Below, in pieces: positions 1-10,408 of a stretch of 52,441 bases of DNA. The notes under the pieces are model-generated. The model was not told the DNA's origin. It did no database searches and worked only from the letters and a program-made list of their open reading frames with translations. Where the stretch lies: positions 1-52,441 of the forward strand of contig NZ_BJKP01000023.1 in assembly GCF_008974145.1 (NCBI RefSeq), given 5' to 3'. A program made the position numbers and the translations under genes. Positions within the stretch are counted from its first letter, which is position 1; every line of letters begins with the position of its first letter. The DNA comes from Microcystis aeruginosa NIES-4325. Lineage in GTDB: Bacteria > Cyanobacteriota > Cyanobacteriia > Cyanobacteriales > Microcystaceae.

Positions 1-50
1 TTCTCTACATAATCAATTACTTTTTTTCTCAAGTCTAGGCTATAGGACAT
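1..50 (-). CDS. IS630-family transposase, N-terminal fragment (continues outside window)
   Basis: The minus strand opens with ATG at 50 and encodes MSYSLDLRKKVIDYVE before the window ends. This is the usual start of IS630-family transposases, in which such a segment opens the helix-turn-helix DNA-binding region. Only 16 residues are visible, so nothing can be said about the DDE catalytic domain or whether the gene is intact. Its position just inside an IS630-type terminal repeat supports the call. Confidence 0.65.
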   Translation of the reverse strand, partial: MSYSLDLRKKVIDYVE

Positions 51-125
51 TTTTCTGTATGGGTTGCTTGTTTTTCCTTATTTTACCCTATTTTTTACTT
101 GTATCATACTTATTTGAAATGACTA
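1..125 (-). mobile_element. End of an IS630-family element, cut by the window edge
   Basis: Read on the minus strand, the element starts at 125 with TAGTCATTTCAAATAAG and is followed by a transposase start codon at 50. A TA dinucleotide flanks it at 126-127, which fits the TA target duplication of IS630/mariner elements. The first 25 bases of this end match the left end of the small element at 4517-4607 at 23 positions, so the two belong to one family. The rest of the element lies outside the window. The insertion interrupts the RNase H-like fragment at 123-281. Confidence 0.7.
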
Positions 126-281
126 TATCTCATTTAGTTGAACATTACCTTTAATTCGCGGGTATCCCCTAACCGGTTCCTTGATACTTTTCGAGTATTG
201 CAGGGGGGAAACCGTCGGAAATTCACACAACAAAACCACGATAGCCCAATTACGGCTAACGTCTATTCCTAGTATTTTCAT
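123..281 (-). pseudogene. N-terminal fragment of an RNase H/RuvC-fold protein
   Basis: The frame starts with ATG at 281 and encodes about 52 residues beginning MKILGIDVSRNWAIVVLL. This is the first beta hairpin of an RNase H-like fold, with the catalytic Asp of the GIDVS motif. RuvC-like plasmid proteins and IS110-type DEDD transposases both begin this way, and I cannot separate them here. The frame runs into the IS630 terminal repeat and stops at 123-125, inside the element, so the gene was probably truncated by that insertion. Confidence 0.4.
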
Positions 282-378
282 TGGTTTCTAGGGGAGGTTC
301 TGGGAAAAAGAATAAAGCTAGAGGACGTTTATATATTTCTGCTAACTTTTCCGGCTCTCCTAGACTGGTTATAGCAAA
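256..378 (-). pseudogene. Remnant of an XRE/ImmA-IrrE type protein
   Basis: The minus-strand frame between stops encodes about 40 residues including LGEPEKLAEIYKRPLALFFF followed by PEPP. This matches the segment that joins the XRE helix-turn-helix to the ImmA/IrrE metallopeptidase domain, where the family has a pattern like LekLAkxYkRPLAvFFlpePP. No start codon, no helix-turn-helix upstream and no HExxH domain downstream can be found, so only a fragment survives. It overlaps the start of the RNase H-like fragment in another frame. Confidence 0.5.
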
Positions 379-381
379 TTA

Positions 382-2073
<1,692 letters not shown>

Positions 2074-2074
2074 T

Positions 2075-2122
2075 ATCAGTTATCAGTTATCAGTTATCAG
2101 TTTTCAGTTTTCAGTTTTCAGA
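2075..2122. repeat. Heptamer-type short tandem repeat (TCAGTTA/TCAGTTT)
   Basis: Directly after the ahcY stop codon the 7-nt unit cycles about six times, first as CAGTTAT and then as CAGTTTT. This is the short tandemly repeated repetitive (STRR) type common in cyanobacterial intergenic regions. A related set with unit CTGATAA is found at 50700-50733. Confidence 0.8.
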
Positions 2123-2192
2123 TGTGAGTTATCATTTCACTGTTTGCTGAAAATACTTCACTTTAAAACTGTTTTCTAAATCCTAAAAAAAC

Positions 2193-2798
2193 ATGACTGA
2201 ATGGATTACAGATACAATGACTTCTATGGGCTATTTAGGCATAGCCCTATTAATGTTTTTAGAGAATCTTTTTCCTCCCATTCCCTCGGAATTAATTATG
2301 CCCCTGGCGGGTTTTACCGTCCATGAGGGACAAATGGAATTTATTCCAGCAGTGGTAGCGGGGATTGTCGGAACCGTAGTCGGAGCGCTACCTTGGTATT
2401 ATCTCGGTCGGGTTGTGGATGAGGAAAAAATCGAAAAACTAGCCGATAAATACGGTAAATGGATTACCGTTTCCGCTAAGGATATTCAAAAAGCTAATCA
2501 ATGGTTTAACCGTCACGGTAGCAAAGCGGTTTTACTCTGTCGTTTAGTCCCTGGAGTACGAACTTTGATTTCCCTTCCTGCTGGGATGAATCACATGGCG
2601 ATGATTCCCTTTTTAGTTTACTCCACCATCGGCACGACCCTCTGGGTCGTTTTTTTAACGGCAGCAGGTTACTTTTTAGGGAAAAATTACCCCCTTGTGG
2701 AAGAATATCTGGCTCCCGTGTCGAAAATAGCCCTACTTGTCCTAGTTATCTGGTTTATCCTCTGGATTATCCGCAAACGTAACCGCCGGTATGAGTAA
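2193..2798 (+). CDS. DedA family (SNARE-associated/VTT domain) membrane protein
   Basis: The 201-residue protein has the DedA fold: an N-terminal amphipathic stretch, a re-entrant segment with FLENLFPPIPSE, the conserved cytoplasmic motif CRLVPGVRTLISLPAG near residues 113-128, and C-terminal membrane helices ending in a basic tail. DedA proteins are inner-membrane proteins; some recycle undecaprenyl phosphate or flip phospholipids, others affect membrane potential and drug resistance. Which of these applies here cannot be told from sequence. The start ATG follows an A-rich leader without a clear Shine-Dalgarno. Confidence 0.9.
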   Translation: MTEWITDTMTSMGYLGIALLMFLENLFPPIPSELIMPLAGFTVHEGQMEFIPAVVAGIVGTVVGALPWYYLGRVVDEEKIEKLADKYGKWITVSAKDIQKANQWFNRHGSKAVLLCRLVPGVRTLISLPAGMNHMAMIPFLVYSTIGTTLWVVFLTAAGYFLGKNYPLVEEYLAPVSKIALLVLVIWFILWIIRKRNRRYE

Positions 2799-2810
2799 AT
2801 GTTGATGAGA

Positions 2811-2876
2811 GGTGGTGCGTTACGACGGATTGTCACTTTCCAGTCAAAGCAGCAATTTTTGCCGTCTAACGCACCC
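2811..2876. repeat. Hairpin-forming repeat with GGTGCGTTA ends
   Basis: The stretch starts GGTGCGTTACGACGG and ends CCGTCTAACGCACC, giving inverted arms of about 14 nt with one or two mismatches around a 35-nt interior. Such GTGCGTTA palindromes are a common dispersed repeat in cyanobacterial genomes. The IS630 element begins two bases further on. Confidence 0.55.
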
Positions 2877-2878
2877 TA

Positions 2879-4125
2879 CTGGACTGTTTCAGCTAAAATA
2901 GTGCAATAGCTCGAACAAGCAGAGGACATTTTAATGGGAAGAGGTCGGCGAGATAAAGTCAATCTAACAGGGGAACAAAGAGAAAACCTCGAACAAATCA
3001 GTCGTAATGGCTATGCACCAGCTAAAAAAATTCTCCACGCTCGGATTTTGCTGATGTGTGACGAGGGAGAACAGGCGAAAAGAAAATGGACAGATGAAGA
3101 AATAGCCGAAGCTTTAGAGGTCCATAGAAACACAGTGGGACGTATTCGTCAAAGATTTCTTCAAAAAGGCGAAAAACCAGCATTAGAACCGAAATCGAGA
3201 AAAACTCCCCCCACTCCGGCAAAAGTTGATGGAGCCGCCGCCGCCCAAATCATTGCCCTGTGCTGTTCGGAGCCACCATCTGGCCGAGCCGAGTGGACAA
3301 TCCGACTATTAACCTCGGAACTCAAACAAAGACAAATTATCACCGAGATTTCCAGTCCAACGGTGTGGCGTACTCTAAAAAAAACCAATTACGCCCTTGG
3401 AAAACCCAAAGATACTGTATTCCGGAACAGGATTTAGCCCGATTTGTTGCCCAGATGGAAGTTGTCCTTGACCTGTATGGCACTCAGCCATCGGAAGAAG
3501 AACCGTTAATCGCGATGGATGAGGCATCAAAGCAACTACTTGGAGAAGTTTACCCCCCGATACCCATGCAACCTGGACAAGATAAAAAAGAAGACTATCA
3601 CTATAGTCGTGAAGGGGTTCAAGCCTTGTTCCTGTTTTTTGACCCCCATCGAGGATGGAGACGGGTGAGTAACCGAGATAGTCGAACCCGAATAGATTGG
3701 GCAGAAGAAATTCGTCAATTATTGGATGTGGACTATCCAAAGGCTCGAAAAGTCAAGCTCGTCTGTGATAATCTGAACACTCATAACATAGCCTCGCTTT
3801 ATGAAGCATTTCCAGCACCCGTTGCTCATCGTTTAGCTAGAAGACTGGAAATTTATCACACACCTCGTAATGGTAGCTGGTTAAATGTAGCCGAAACTGA
3901 ACTAAGCGTCTTATCGAGGCAATGTTTAGATAGAAGGATTTCTAGCAAGGAAGAACTGAAAAGGGAGATAGAAACATGGCAAAAAGAACGTAATCAGACT
4001 GCATCTACAGTCATATGGACGTTTACGACCAGCGATGCTAGGGTCAAGCTGAAACATCTTTATCCTGTGTTTGAGGAGGAGGAATCGGGAGAATCTATTG
4101 CACCAAATTAGCTGAAACAGTCCAC
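2879..4125 (+). mobile_element. Complete IS630-family insertion sequence, 1247 bp
   Basis: The ends are inverted repeats: left TGGACTGTTTCAGCTAA from 2880, right the complement ending at 4124, with 27 of 30 positions matching. TA is duplicated at 2877-2878 and 4126-4127. The single transposase gene fills the interior. Rejoining the flanks gives a continuous GCACCCTACG context. The element separates the DedA gene and its downstream hairpin repeat from the hsdR remnant. Both ends and the transposase look intact apart from the frameshift, so it may be active. Confidence 0.9.
2934..4111 (+). CDS. IS630-family transposase, expressed by -1 frameshift
   Basis: Two overlapping frames make up the transposase. 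The first (2934-3437) carries the helix-turn-helix region (EEIAEALEVHRNTVGRIRQR). The second (3260-4111), in the -1 frame, carries the DDE catalytic domain with IAMDEAS, VCDNLNTH and WLNVAETELS supplying Asp, Asp and Glu. A run of eight A at 3377-3384 lies where homology crosses from one frame to the other, a typical slippery site. The fused product would be about 392 residues, the usual size. A fixed frameshift mutation cannot be excluded, but the A run and otherwise intact reading support programmed slippage. Confidence 0.85.
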
Positions 4126-4171
4126 TACGTTTTACTTGACGGTGGGAGTATATCAATGTCTTGAGAGAACC

Positions 4172-4687
4172 ATGGGATTAGGAGAAGCAGACAGCAGAGC
4201 CAAATTAATTGACCCCGTCCTGCATCAACGAGGATGGACAGAGGATTGTCTCAAGCGAGAAGAAACCCCGAGGGCAATTCAAATTATCGATGGGGAAGCC
4301 GAACGCGCCAGGGGAAGGATCGATTATACCCTGCGAGTTGCCGTCAGTAGCGACAGCCAACCCGTAGCCGTCGCCCTAATAGAAGCAAAAAAGGAAGATG
4401 CGCCCCCCACTGAAGGCTTAGAACAGGTCAAACGCTATGCCAAAGGGTTAAATGTACCGTTTGTGTACTCCTGTAACGGTCATCTTTTTGTCGAACATGA
4501 TCGCACAACGGATATATAGTCATTTCAGATAAGTCTGATACAGTCTGGGCTGACAAAACCCTTATGAAATCTGGGATTGATATTCTCAATCTTAATTGAA
4601 ATGACTATAACTTCACCCCCTCAACCCCTCAGCCAATTTCCCACCCCGGCCGAACTGAGGGGGAGATACGAGCATTATGTAACCTAA
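4172..4687 (+). pseudogene. Remnant of a type I restriction enzyme HsdR subunit (N-terminal part)
   Basis: The frame starts at ATG 4172 (MGLGEADSRAKLIDP) and has the HsdR N-terminal nuclease-domain pattern: RGWTED, REETPRAIQIIDG, then GRIDYTLR and VALIEAKKEDAPPTEGLEQ, with the Asp, Glu and Lys spacing of a PD-(D/E)xK core. It stops at 4517-4519 inside a small insertion. If 93 bases (4517-4609) are removed, the frame continues as TSPPQPLSQFPTPAELRGRY, the expected next HsdR segment, until the IS982-type element cuts it at 4682. The helicase part is missing. An intact HsdR is about 1000 residues, so this is a dead fragment. Confidence 0.8.
4517..4607. mobile_element. 91-bp MITE related to the IS630 element at the left edge
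   Basis: The ends are inverted: left TAGTCATTTCAGATAAG and right complement TAGTCATTTCAATTAAG, 15 of 17 identical. TA flanks both sides (4515-4516 and 4608-4609). It encodes nothing. Its left 25 bases match the end of the element at 1-125 at 23 positions, so that IS630 element probably provides its transposase. It sits inside the hsdR remnant and introduces the stop codon there. Confidence 0.8.
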
Positions 4688-5582
4688 GTTGCCACCCATA
4701 GATTAACACTAAAAGCAAGAACAAAAAGCATTACTTTAAGCTCAAACCCTTTAGCAGTAACAGCATGAATAGATTTGGGTAAAAGCTGGGATAGCAAGCT
4801 ACCACTCGTTTCAATTACCTTGCGTTTATAGTGCAACAAGAAATTGGACATAGCCAGCTACAGGTCTCTTAGAATTGTGCTTACGCATAGCCGAGAGTTG
4901 GATATGTTCCGCTTCAAGCAACAAGTCTTCAGTCTCATAGTCGTTGTCAGCTTTATCTGCATAAACAACGCTACCGACCGGTAAATCGAAGGAAAATACT
5001 CTCAAACCTCTAACATGAGCAAATGAACCAGTCGAGAGAAAAAATTCCACAGGCTCTCCTGTTTCTGTAACCATCAGATGAATTTTAATGCCATAGAAAT
5101 ACCGCTTCTTACTGGCTTGATAACCTCGATAAGCCTCGTCACCACCATAGATTTTTGACCTTGGGATACGGATATTGTCACAAACTGGGATGGGAAAGCT
5201 ATCAATACTGTAAACAGACTCGCTGTTCAGATGCTTCCAAGCTTGTCCCAAGGCTTCAAATAAAACCAATAGCATCGGCTCAACTCTGTGTAATCGGCGA
5301 TTGAAGCGACTACGACTAATCATATTCGGAATATACTGTGGTTGTGACATCGCTTTTCTCCCTTTCTCAAAATTGCCACTGTAATACAGGGGGGCAACTA
5401 TAGCTGTGGTCATCACTTCCCCATCGCTGATCTGTTGCTGTGAATCCTCTTGATGATTCATGGCTTTGAGACACAAAGGCAATAAATCGCTATAATCTCG
5501 TCATTCATTTTTTTGGCTGCTACTCGTCTTTTATCTTTTGTAGCAGCTTTTTTTGCTTAATCCCATAGGTAGCAACTTAGGT
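4682..5582 (-). mobile_element. Decayed IS982-type insertion sequence, about 900 bp
   Basis: The ends are inverted repeats: ACCTAAGTTGCCACCCATAG at 4682-4701 and a near match ending at 5582 with two mismatches. The interior encodes one transposase on the minus strand, broken by frameshifts. No clear target duplication is visible, so a flank may have been altered. The left end cuts the hsdR remnant, so it inserted after that gene, and the right end lies about 30 bp from the ribE stop. Confidence 0.8.
4684..5508 (-). pseudogene. IS982-type transposase, two frameshifts
   Basis: The longest open part (4826-5482) encodes SRSRFNRRLHRVEPML, then VYSIDSFPIPVCDNIR, YRGYQASKKRYFYGIKIHL and VYADKADNDYE, the DDE-type core of the IS982 family. 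The true start is probably ATG 5508 (MNDEIIAIYCLC), which goes out of frame near 5470. At the other end the frame breaks near 4832, after which another frame carries HYKRKVIETSGSLLSQLLP and the expected C-terminus down to the stop at 4684. In the AKAY-type motif Tyr is replaced by Asp. The enzyme is most likely dead. Confidence 0.85.
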
Positions 5583-5613
5583 TTCTATAGTTGAAAAGGC
5601 TTTTTCTGGAAAA

Positions 5614-6285
5614 CTAATAACCATGTTCAGCCAGAAATTCTAGGCTAATCTCGCTAGGAGGGTGATAAGAGCGTATTCCTAGCAATTTTTCCACATATTT
5701 GCCTAAAATATCCCCTTCTAGATTCACCCAATCGCCTAATTTTAAATGGGAAAGATTGGTTTCAGCGTAGGTGTGGGGGATGACAGCCACTTTAAACCAG
5801 CTGCCGGATGCATCGCAATCGGCCACGGTTAAACTAATGCCATTAACAGCTATACTGCCCTTACCGACGATATAACGAGCTATGTAGTTATTCCAGTGGT
5901 CTTCTAGGGAACTAGGGGCAGCAAAGGTCATTTCCCAAGAATTAGCCACGATTATCGATTCGACTAAACAGCCAATTCCATCCACATGACCAGTGACAAA
6001 ATGACCGCCGATTTTACTACCCACCCGCAAAGAGGTTTCTAGGTTAACGTTGGTTTCTTTGTGAATCCTTCGTCCTAAAGTAGTGCGCTGTAGGGTTTCC
6101 GTGGAAGCGGTGGCCAGAAAACCCTCTGGGAGAATTTCCTCGACTGTCAAACAAACCCCATCCACAGCCACACTATCACCAATCATTAAATCTCGGAGAA
6201 TTGTATTAGAGGATACAGACAAATAAAGTCTATCGGTATCCACGACCCGAATCGTTGCCAAGGCCTGAATTAATCCTGTAAACAT
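5614..6285 (-). CDS. ribE: Riboflavin synthase, alpha subunit
   Basis: This cytosolic enzyme converts two molecules of 6,7-dimethyl-8-ribityllumazine to riboflavin and the pyrimidinedione precursor. The 223 residues hold the two tandem lumazine-binding barrels: the first begins MFTGLIQ with GDSVAVDGVCLTVEE, the second has GGHFVTGHVDGIG and GSIAVNGISLTV. The length is normal. It begins 15 nt after the proA stop on the same strand, so the two are likely co-transcribed although the pathways differ. A decayed IS982-type element lies about 30 bp beyond its stop codon. The gene is named ribE or ribC in different species. Confidence 0.96.
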   Translation of the reverse strand: MFTGLIQALATIRVVDTDRLYLSVSSNTILRDLMIGDSVAVDGVCLTVEEILPEGFLATASTETLQRTTLGRRIHKETNVNLETSLRVGSKIGGHFVTGHVDGIGCLVESIIVANSWEMTFAAPSSLEDHWNNYIARYIVGKGSIAVNGISLTVADCDASGSWFKVAVIPHTYAETNLSHLKLGDWVNLEGDILGKYVEKLLGIRSYHPPSEISLEFLAEHGY

Positions 6286-6300
6286 CGGCTTTTTTCTCGA

Positions 6301-7596
6301 CTATAAGTCCTTGTGAATAAAAGATTGGGCATTTTCCCCAGAATAATCGGCGACAATATGACCATCTCCGGCTAATTGATATTTGTAGGTCACTAATCCC
6401 TCTAATCCCACCGGACCCCGGGGAGGCATTTTTTGGGTACTGATACCCACTTCGGCCCCAAAACCGTAACGGAAACCATCGGCAAATCGGGTGGAACAAT
6501 TATGAAAAACTCCAGCGGCATCGACTCGATCGCTAAAGGTTTTGGCCGTGTTAAAATTTTCGCTGACAATGGCTTCCGTGTGTCGAGAACCGTAATAATT
6601 AATATGTTCGATTGCCGATTCTAGACTATCGACAATTTTAATTGACAGGATTAAATCACTATATTCGGTTTGCCAGTCTTCTTCTGTGGCCAATGGTACG
6701 TTAATAATCTGACGAGTTGCTTCATCTCCCAATAATTTAACCTTTTTTTCCTCTAATGCCTGGGCTACTGCAGGTAAAAATTGTCTAGCGATGTCTTGAT
6801 GAACCAATAAAGTTTCAATGGCATTACAAGCGGCAGGATATTGGGTTTTGCCATCGACGGTAATCCTAATTGCTTTGCTTAAATCTGCTTCTTTGTCGAT
6901 GTAAAGATGACAGATACCATCGGCATGACCGAGGACGGGAATGCGGGTATTATTTTGGATATAACGCACAAATTCGTTAGAACCTCTAGGAATTATTAAA
7001 TCGATGTATTGATCAAGTTTTAATAGTTCCTGAATTTCTTCTCTTGTTGTTAACAATTGCACCGCCGCCGAATTAACTTTAGTTTCACTCAATGCCTGAT
7101 GAATAATTGTTACTAAAGCTTGACAAGAACGGAGCGCCTCTTTTCCCCCTTTTAAAATAACGCCATTGCCGGATTTTATCGCTAAACTGGTAATTTGAAT
7201 TAAAGCATCGGGACGAGCTTCAAAAATAACGCCTAAAACCCCTAAAGGACAGCTTATTCTCCGAAGAGTTAAACCTTGATCTAATTCCCGATTAATTTGT
7301 ATAGTAGCTAAAGGATCTGCTAATTTAGCCAGATCTCGCACCCCAGCAATGGCGGCTTTTAATTTGCCAGGACTTAACTCTAATCGCGCACATAAAGCCG
7401 GAGATAATTCCATCGCCTTGGCTGTTTGAACATCGGCGATATTAGATGCTAGTATCTTATCAGAATTGGCAGTTAAAGCCTCAGCAATAGCCTCTAAAGC
7501 TTCATTCCTTTCTTCGTTAGTCAGAATAGCCAGTTGACGACTCGCTTGACGGGTTTCTCTGGCGATTTCGGGGAGGGATAGAGAAGTTGTAACCAT
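6301..7596 (-). CDS. proA: Gamma-glutamyl phosphate reductase
   Basis: The enzyme reduces gamma-glutamyl phosphate with NADPH to glutamate semialdehyde, the second step of proline synthesis. The 431 residues are full length for this aldehyde dehydrogenase-superfamily member. Visible signatures are [20 protein letters not shown], the IPRGSNEF segment, the catalytic Cys in [11 protein letters not shown] near residue 257, and the C-terminal GPVGLEGL. The ATG at 7596 follows an AT-rich leader. It is the first gene of a likely two-gene unit with ribE. About 200 bp of gene-free AT-rich DNA separates it from the dxr stop codon upstream. Confidence 0.96.
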   Translation of the reverse strand: MVTTSLSLPEIARETRQASRQLAILTNEERNEALEAIAEALTANSDKILASNIADVQTAKAMELSPALCARLELSPGKLKAAIAGVRDLAKLADPLATIQINRELDQGLTLRRISCPLGVLGVIFEARPDALIQITSLAIKSGNGVILKGGKEALRSCQALVTIIHQALSETKVNSAAVQLLTTREEIQELLKLDQYIDLIIPRGSNEFVRYIQNNTRIPVLGHADGICHLYIDKEADLSKAIRITVDGKTQYPAACNAIETLLVHQDIARQFLPAVAQALEEKKVKLLGDEATRQIINVPLATEEDWQTEYSDLILSIKIVDSLESAIEHINYYGSRHTEAIVSENFNTAKTFSDRVDAAGVFHNCSTRFADGFRYGFGAEVGISTQKMPPRGPVGLEGLVTYKYQLAGDGHIVADYSGENAQSFIHKDL

Positions 7597-7799
7597 AGAA
7601 AATTAAAAGTAATAACCGCTATCTTGTTTATTTTATTTTATCTTATTTTTGAGAAAGCTACAGGGTCATTTAATGTTATCAACTCTTGCCATGATCATTG
7701 TAAATCTGGTTAACTAGAAAAAATATCCGAAATTAGTGATTTTTCTATCCTAGACCTGTAGAGACATTATAGTTAACATCCCTACAGAATCTAGACTAT

Positions 7800-8972
7800 C
7801 TAGACCAGATTGGCAATCAGACAGTTAGATACTTCTTGACGCGCCCAATTATCGGCGGCTAAAATATCATCTAGGCTAGGGGTAGAACTGTTATGAATGG
7901 CAAAGCGATCGCAAACTTTTTCGATCACCCGGGGAATATCTAAGAAGCTAATCTTTTCTTCTAAAAATAATGCTACCGCTTGTTCATTGGCCGCGTTTAA
8001 TACTGCTGGCATTGCCCCACCCGCACGGCCAGCAGCGTAGGCTAATCCCATACAGGGATATTTTTGATGATCGGGTTCTTTGAAGGTTAAACTGCCGGCT
8101 TTAACTAAATTTAAAGGTTCCCAATCGGTATAAATTCTTTCAGGCCAAGACAAGGCATATAACAGGGGTAAACGCATATCAGGCCAGCCTAATTGAGCTA
8201 AAACCGAGGTATCCTGTAACTCAATTAAAGAGTGAATAATACTTTGGGGATGAATAACAATATCGATCGCATTATAATCTACACCAAACAGATAATGAGC
8301 TTCGATAACTTCTAGACCTTTATTCATTAAGGTAGCCGAATCGATGGTGATTTTTCTGCCCATGGACCAGTTAGGATGTTTCAGGGCATCAGCTACGGTT
8401 ACTTGCGGCAATTTTTCCACCGGTAAATCGCGAAAAGCACCCCCAGAAGCGGTGAGAATAATCTTTTTTAATCCCCCAGTGGGAACTCCCTGTAAACATT
8501 GAAAAATAGCTGAATGTTCCGAATCGGCAGGTAATAATTTAACTCCGTGTTTTGCCACTAAAGGCAGCACCACCGGACCGCCAGCAATCAGGGTTTCCTT
8601 ATTAGCGAGGGCGATATCTTTACCAGCAGTAATAGCGGCAATTGTCGGCAGCAATCCCGCACAACCGACAATTCCCGTGACGACGCTTTCGGAATCGCCA
8701 TAACGGGCCACTTCGATTACTCCTTCCTTTCCTGCTAGGATAATCGGGGTATAGTCAAGGTCGGAAATTAGGCTTTTCAGGTCTTCTAGTTGACTTTCGT
8801 TATTAATCGCCACGATTTGCGGGCGAAATTGCCGAATTTGCTCCGATAGTAGTTGAATATTATTACCCGTGGCTAATCCCACCACTTGAAACTTATCGGG
8901 ATGATCGGTGACAATATCGAGAGTTTGAGTACCGATCGAGCCTGTAGAGCCTAAAATCGAGATTCTTTTCAT
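7800..8972 (-). CDS. dxr: 1-deoxy-D-xylulose 5-phosphate reductoisomerase
   Basis: The enzyme rearranges and reduces deoxyxylulose phosphate to methylerythritol phosphate, the committed step of plastid-type isoprenoid synthesis that supplies carotenoids, phytol and quinones. The 390 residues start with the NADPH-binding motif [15 protein letters not shown]. The metal and substrate segments [15 protein letters not shown] and [20 protein letters not shown] follow, with the C-terminal helical domain after them. The length is normal. It appears monocistronic: proA lies downstream on the same strand after 200 bp, and the small membrane-protein gene at 9119 is divergent. Confidence 0.97.
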   Translation of the reverse strand: MKRISILGSTGSIGTQTLDIVTDHPDKFQVVGLATGNNIQLLSEQIRQFRPQIVAINNESQLEDLKSLISDLDYTPIILAGKEGVIEVARYGDSESVVTGIVGCAGLLPTIAAITAGKDIALANKETLIAGGPVVLPLVAKHGVKLLPADSEHSAIFQCLQGVPTGGLKKIILTASGGAFRDLPVEKLPQVTVADALKHPNWSMGRKITIDSATLMNKGLEVIEAHYLFGVDYNAIDIVIHPQSIIHSLIELQDTSVLAQLGWPDMRLPLLYALSWPERIYTDWEPLNLVKAGSLTFKEPDHQKYPCMGLAYAAGRAGGAMPAVLNAANEQAVALFLEEKISFLDIPRVIEKVCDRFAIHNSSTPSLDDILAADNWARQEVSNCLIANLV

Positions 8973-9118
8973 AGAAACTTACTATAATTTGGCTATTAGC
9001 TTTTAATATACGTTCTCTGGGGTCTCTCTGGCACATCGGCGTAAATATTAAACATTTGTTAAAAAAGTTGATAGTTTTACTTTTTTATGCTAAGGGTTAG
9101 AAAAAGTTAGCGATAGAG

Positions 9119-9415
9119 ATGGTGACAGAGAAGAAATCGAATAGAACGGCCAATGAATTAGGCTGTCTAGCGGGGGGTCTGGTTTTTTGCCTCTTATTTC
9201 CCCTGTGTGTTTTCTTTTTTGGTTGGTTATCCTTCGCTCTTGGGATGAGTTGTGCTTTCCCCAGTCAATGTTCGACAGAGGGGGAAATAATCAAGTTTAT
9301 CCTATCAATGATTTCGTTTTTTGGGGGAGGATTCGCATTACCTATATTCCTCAGTTGTGCCGTGGGAAAAGCCGTCAGATTTGGGTTAAGTCGGAGAAAA
9401 AATAACCGAACTTAA
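9119..9415 (+). CDS. Small membrane protein of unknown function
   Basis: The 98-residue product has a polar basic N-terminus, a hydrophobic helix at about residues 17-45 and another at about 60-85, followed by a basic tail (GLSRRKNNRT). Two membrane passes are likely. It contains four cysteines, one pair in SCAFPSQC between the helices. I do not recognise the family. The gene is divergent from dxr and convergent with desC, and its stop codon lies inside the terminator hairpin at 9406-9427. The ATG lacks a strong ribosome binding site. It may be a genuine lineage-specific gene. Confidence 0.55.
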   Translation: MVTEKKSNRTANELGCLAGGLVFCLLFPLCVFFFGWLSFALGMSCAFPSQCSTEGEIIKFILSMISFFGGGFALPIFLSCAVGKAVRFGLSRRKNNRT

Positions 9416-9427
9416 ACATAAGTTCGG
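9394..9427 (-). terminator. Rho-independent terminator of desC, overlapping the 98-residue gene
   Basis: CCGAACTT at 9406-9413 pairs with AAGTTCGG at 9420-9427 around a 6-nt loop. On the minus strand the stem is followed by TTATTTTTT, so it should stop desC transcription. On the plus strand the downstream run is weaker, so termination of the convergent gene there is less certain. Confidence 0.7.
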
Positions 9428-9455
9428 CTAGATTTAATTTAACAACTGGATAAAA

Positions 9456-10301
9456 CTAACTTTCTGTCGCCGTTGCTGTGGTGGGAGGCAACTTAATATT
9501 AGTAGCTAATCCCAGAATTTGCAGCAGACGGATGGTCATCCAAGTCAGGTCAACTTCCCACCATTGTAGGCCATGACGGGCAGAATACTGATAGGCATGG
9601 TGATTATTGTGCCAACCTTCACCGAAAGTTAAGAGGGCAACCCACCAACAATTTTTAGAATTATCGTGGGATTCATGGCTAACATAACCAAATTTGTGGG
9701 TGGCACTGTTGACAAACCAAGTGGAGTGGAAAACTAAGACCAAGCGAACAAAAATTCCCCAAATTACAAACGGCCAACCACCCATAGCATAGAGAATTAA
9801 GCCTAAAACAATTTGGATAGGAACAAAATAATTTTGACAGAATTTATAGAAAGGATCGTCGGCGATATCCTGGGTAAAACGAGCGATTTCTTCATCAGCA
9901 GGAATTTCGTGCAGCATCCAACCCATGTGACTCCACCAGAAACCTTTATTAGAATCGTGGGGATCGGGAGCAGTATCAGAATATTTATGATGAATACGAT
10001 GTAAACCTATCCATGCGATCGCACCCCCCTGACAAGCGAGGGTTCCGCACAAAACCAGAAAGTATTCTAACCATTTGGGAGTCTTAAAACTCCGATGGGA
10101 AACCAAACGATGGAAACCGAGGGTAATTCCTAAACCCCCGGTAATCCAATAAAGAATCAATGTCACTCCCACAGCACCCCAGCTAAAATTGCCAGGCAAG
10201 AAGGCTAAAAGAGCCACTAAGTGGATAAAAGCCATGTAGATGAGAGTCACCCAGTCAATGGGCAGTTTTTCGGAAGTCGCAACAGTCATTGAATAACCCA
10301 A
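9456..10301 (-). CDS. desC: Acyl-lipid/acyl-CoA delta-9 fatty acid desaturase
   Basis: This membrane di-iron enzyme puts the first double bond into C18 fatty acids of membrane lipids, using ferredoxin as donor in cyanobacteria. The 281 residues show the three His boxes: HRLVSH at 64-69, HRIHH at 101-105 and HNNHH near 232, with hydrophobic segments before and between them. The length fits the DesC group. The start used is ATG 10301 (MGYSM); the Met four codons later is an alternative. It is transcribed divergently from the PLP-enzyme gene at 10409, with a 107-bp shared upstream region. It ends in a clear terminator hairpin. Confidence 0.95.
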   Translation of the reverse strand: MGYSMTVATSEKLPIDWVTLIYMAFIHLVALLAFLPGNFSWGAVGVTLILYWITGGLGITLGFHRLVSHRSFKTPKWLEYFLVLCGTLACQGGAIAWIGLHRIHHKYSDTAPDPHDSNKGFWWSHMGWMLHEIPADEEIARFTQDIADDPFYKFCQNYFVPIQIVLGLILYAMGGWPFVIWGIFVRLVLVFHSTWFVNSATHKFGYVSHESHDNSKNCWWVALLTFGEGWHNNHHAYQYSARHGLQWWEVDLTWMTIRLLQILGLATNIKLPPTTATATES

Positions 10302-10408
10302 AGGGAAACAACAGGAGACAGAGCATCATTGTCTTATCCGTCTCGATTTGACACAGGGGGAACTTTGACGCTTAATAAATAGTAACAAATATCACAGTCT
10401 ATTGTTTG

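Noticed and set aside
3022-3740. Minus-strand frames across the IS630 transposase
   Set aside because: They are shadows of the transposase; the plus-strand frames carry the HTH and DDE motifs.
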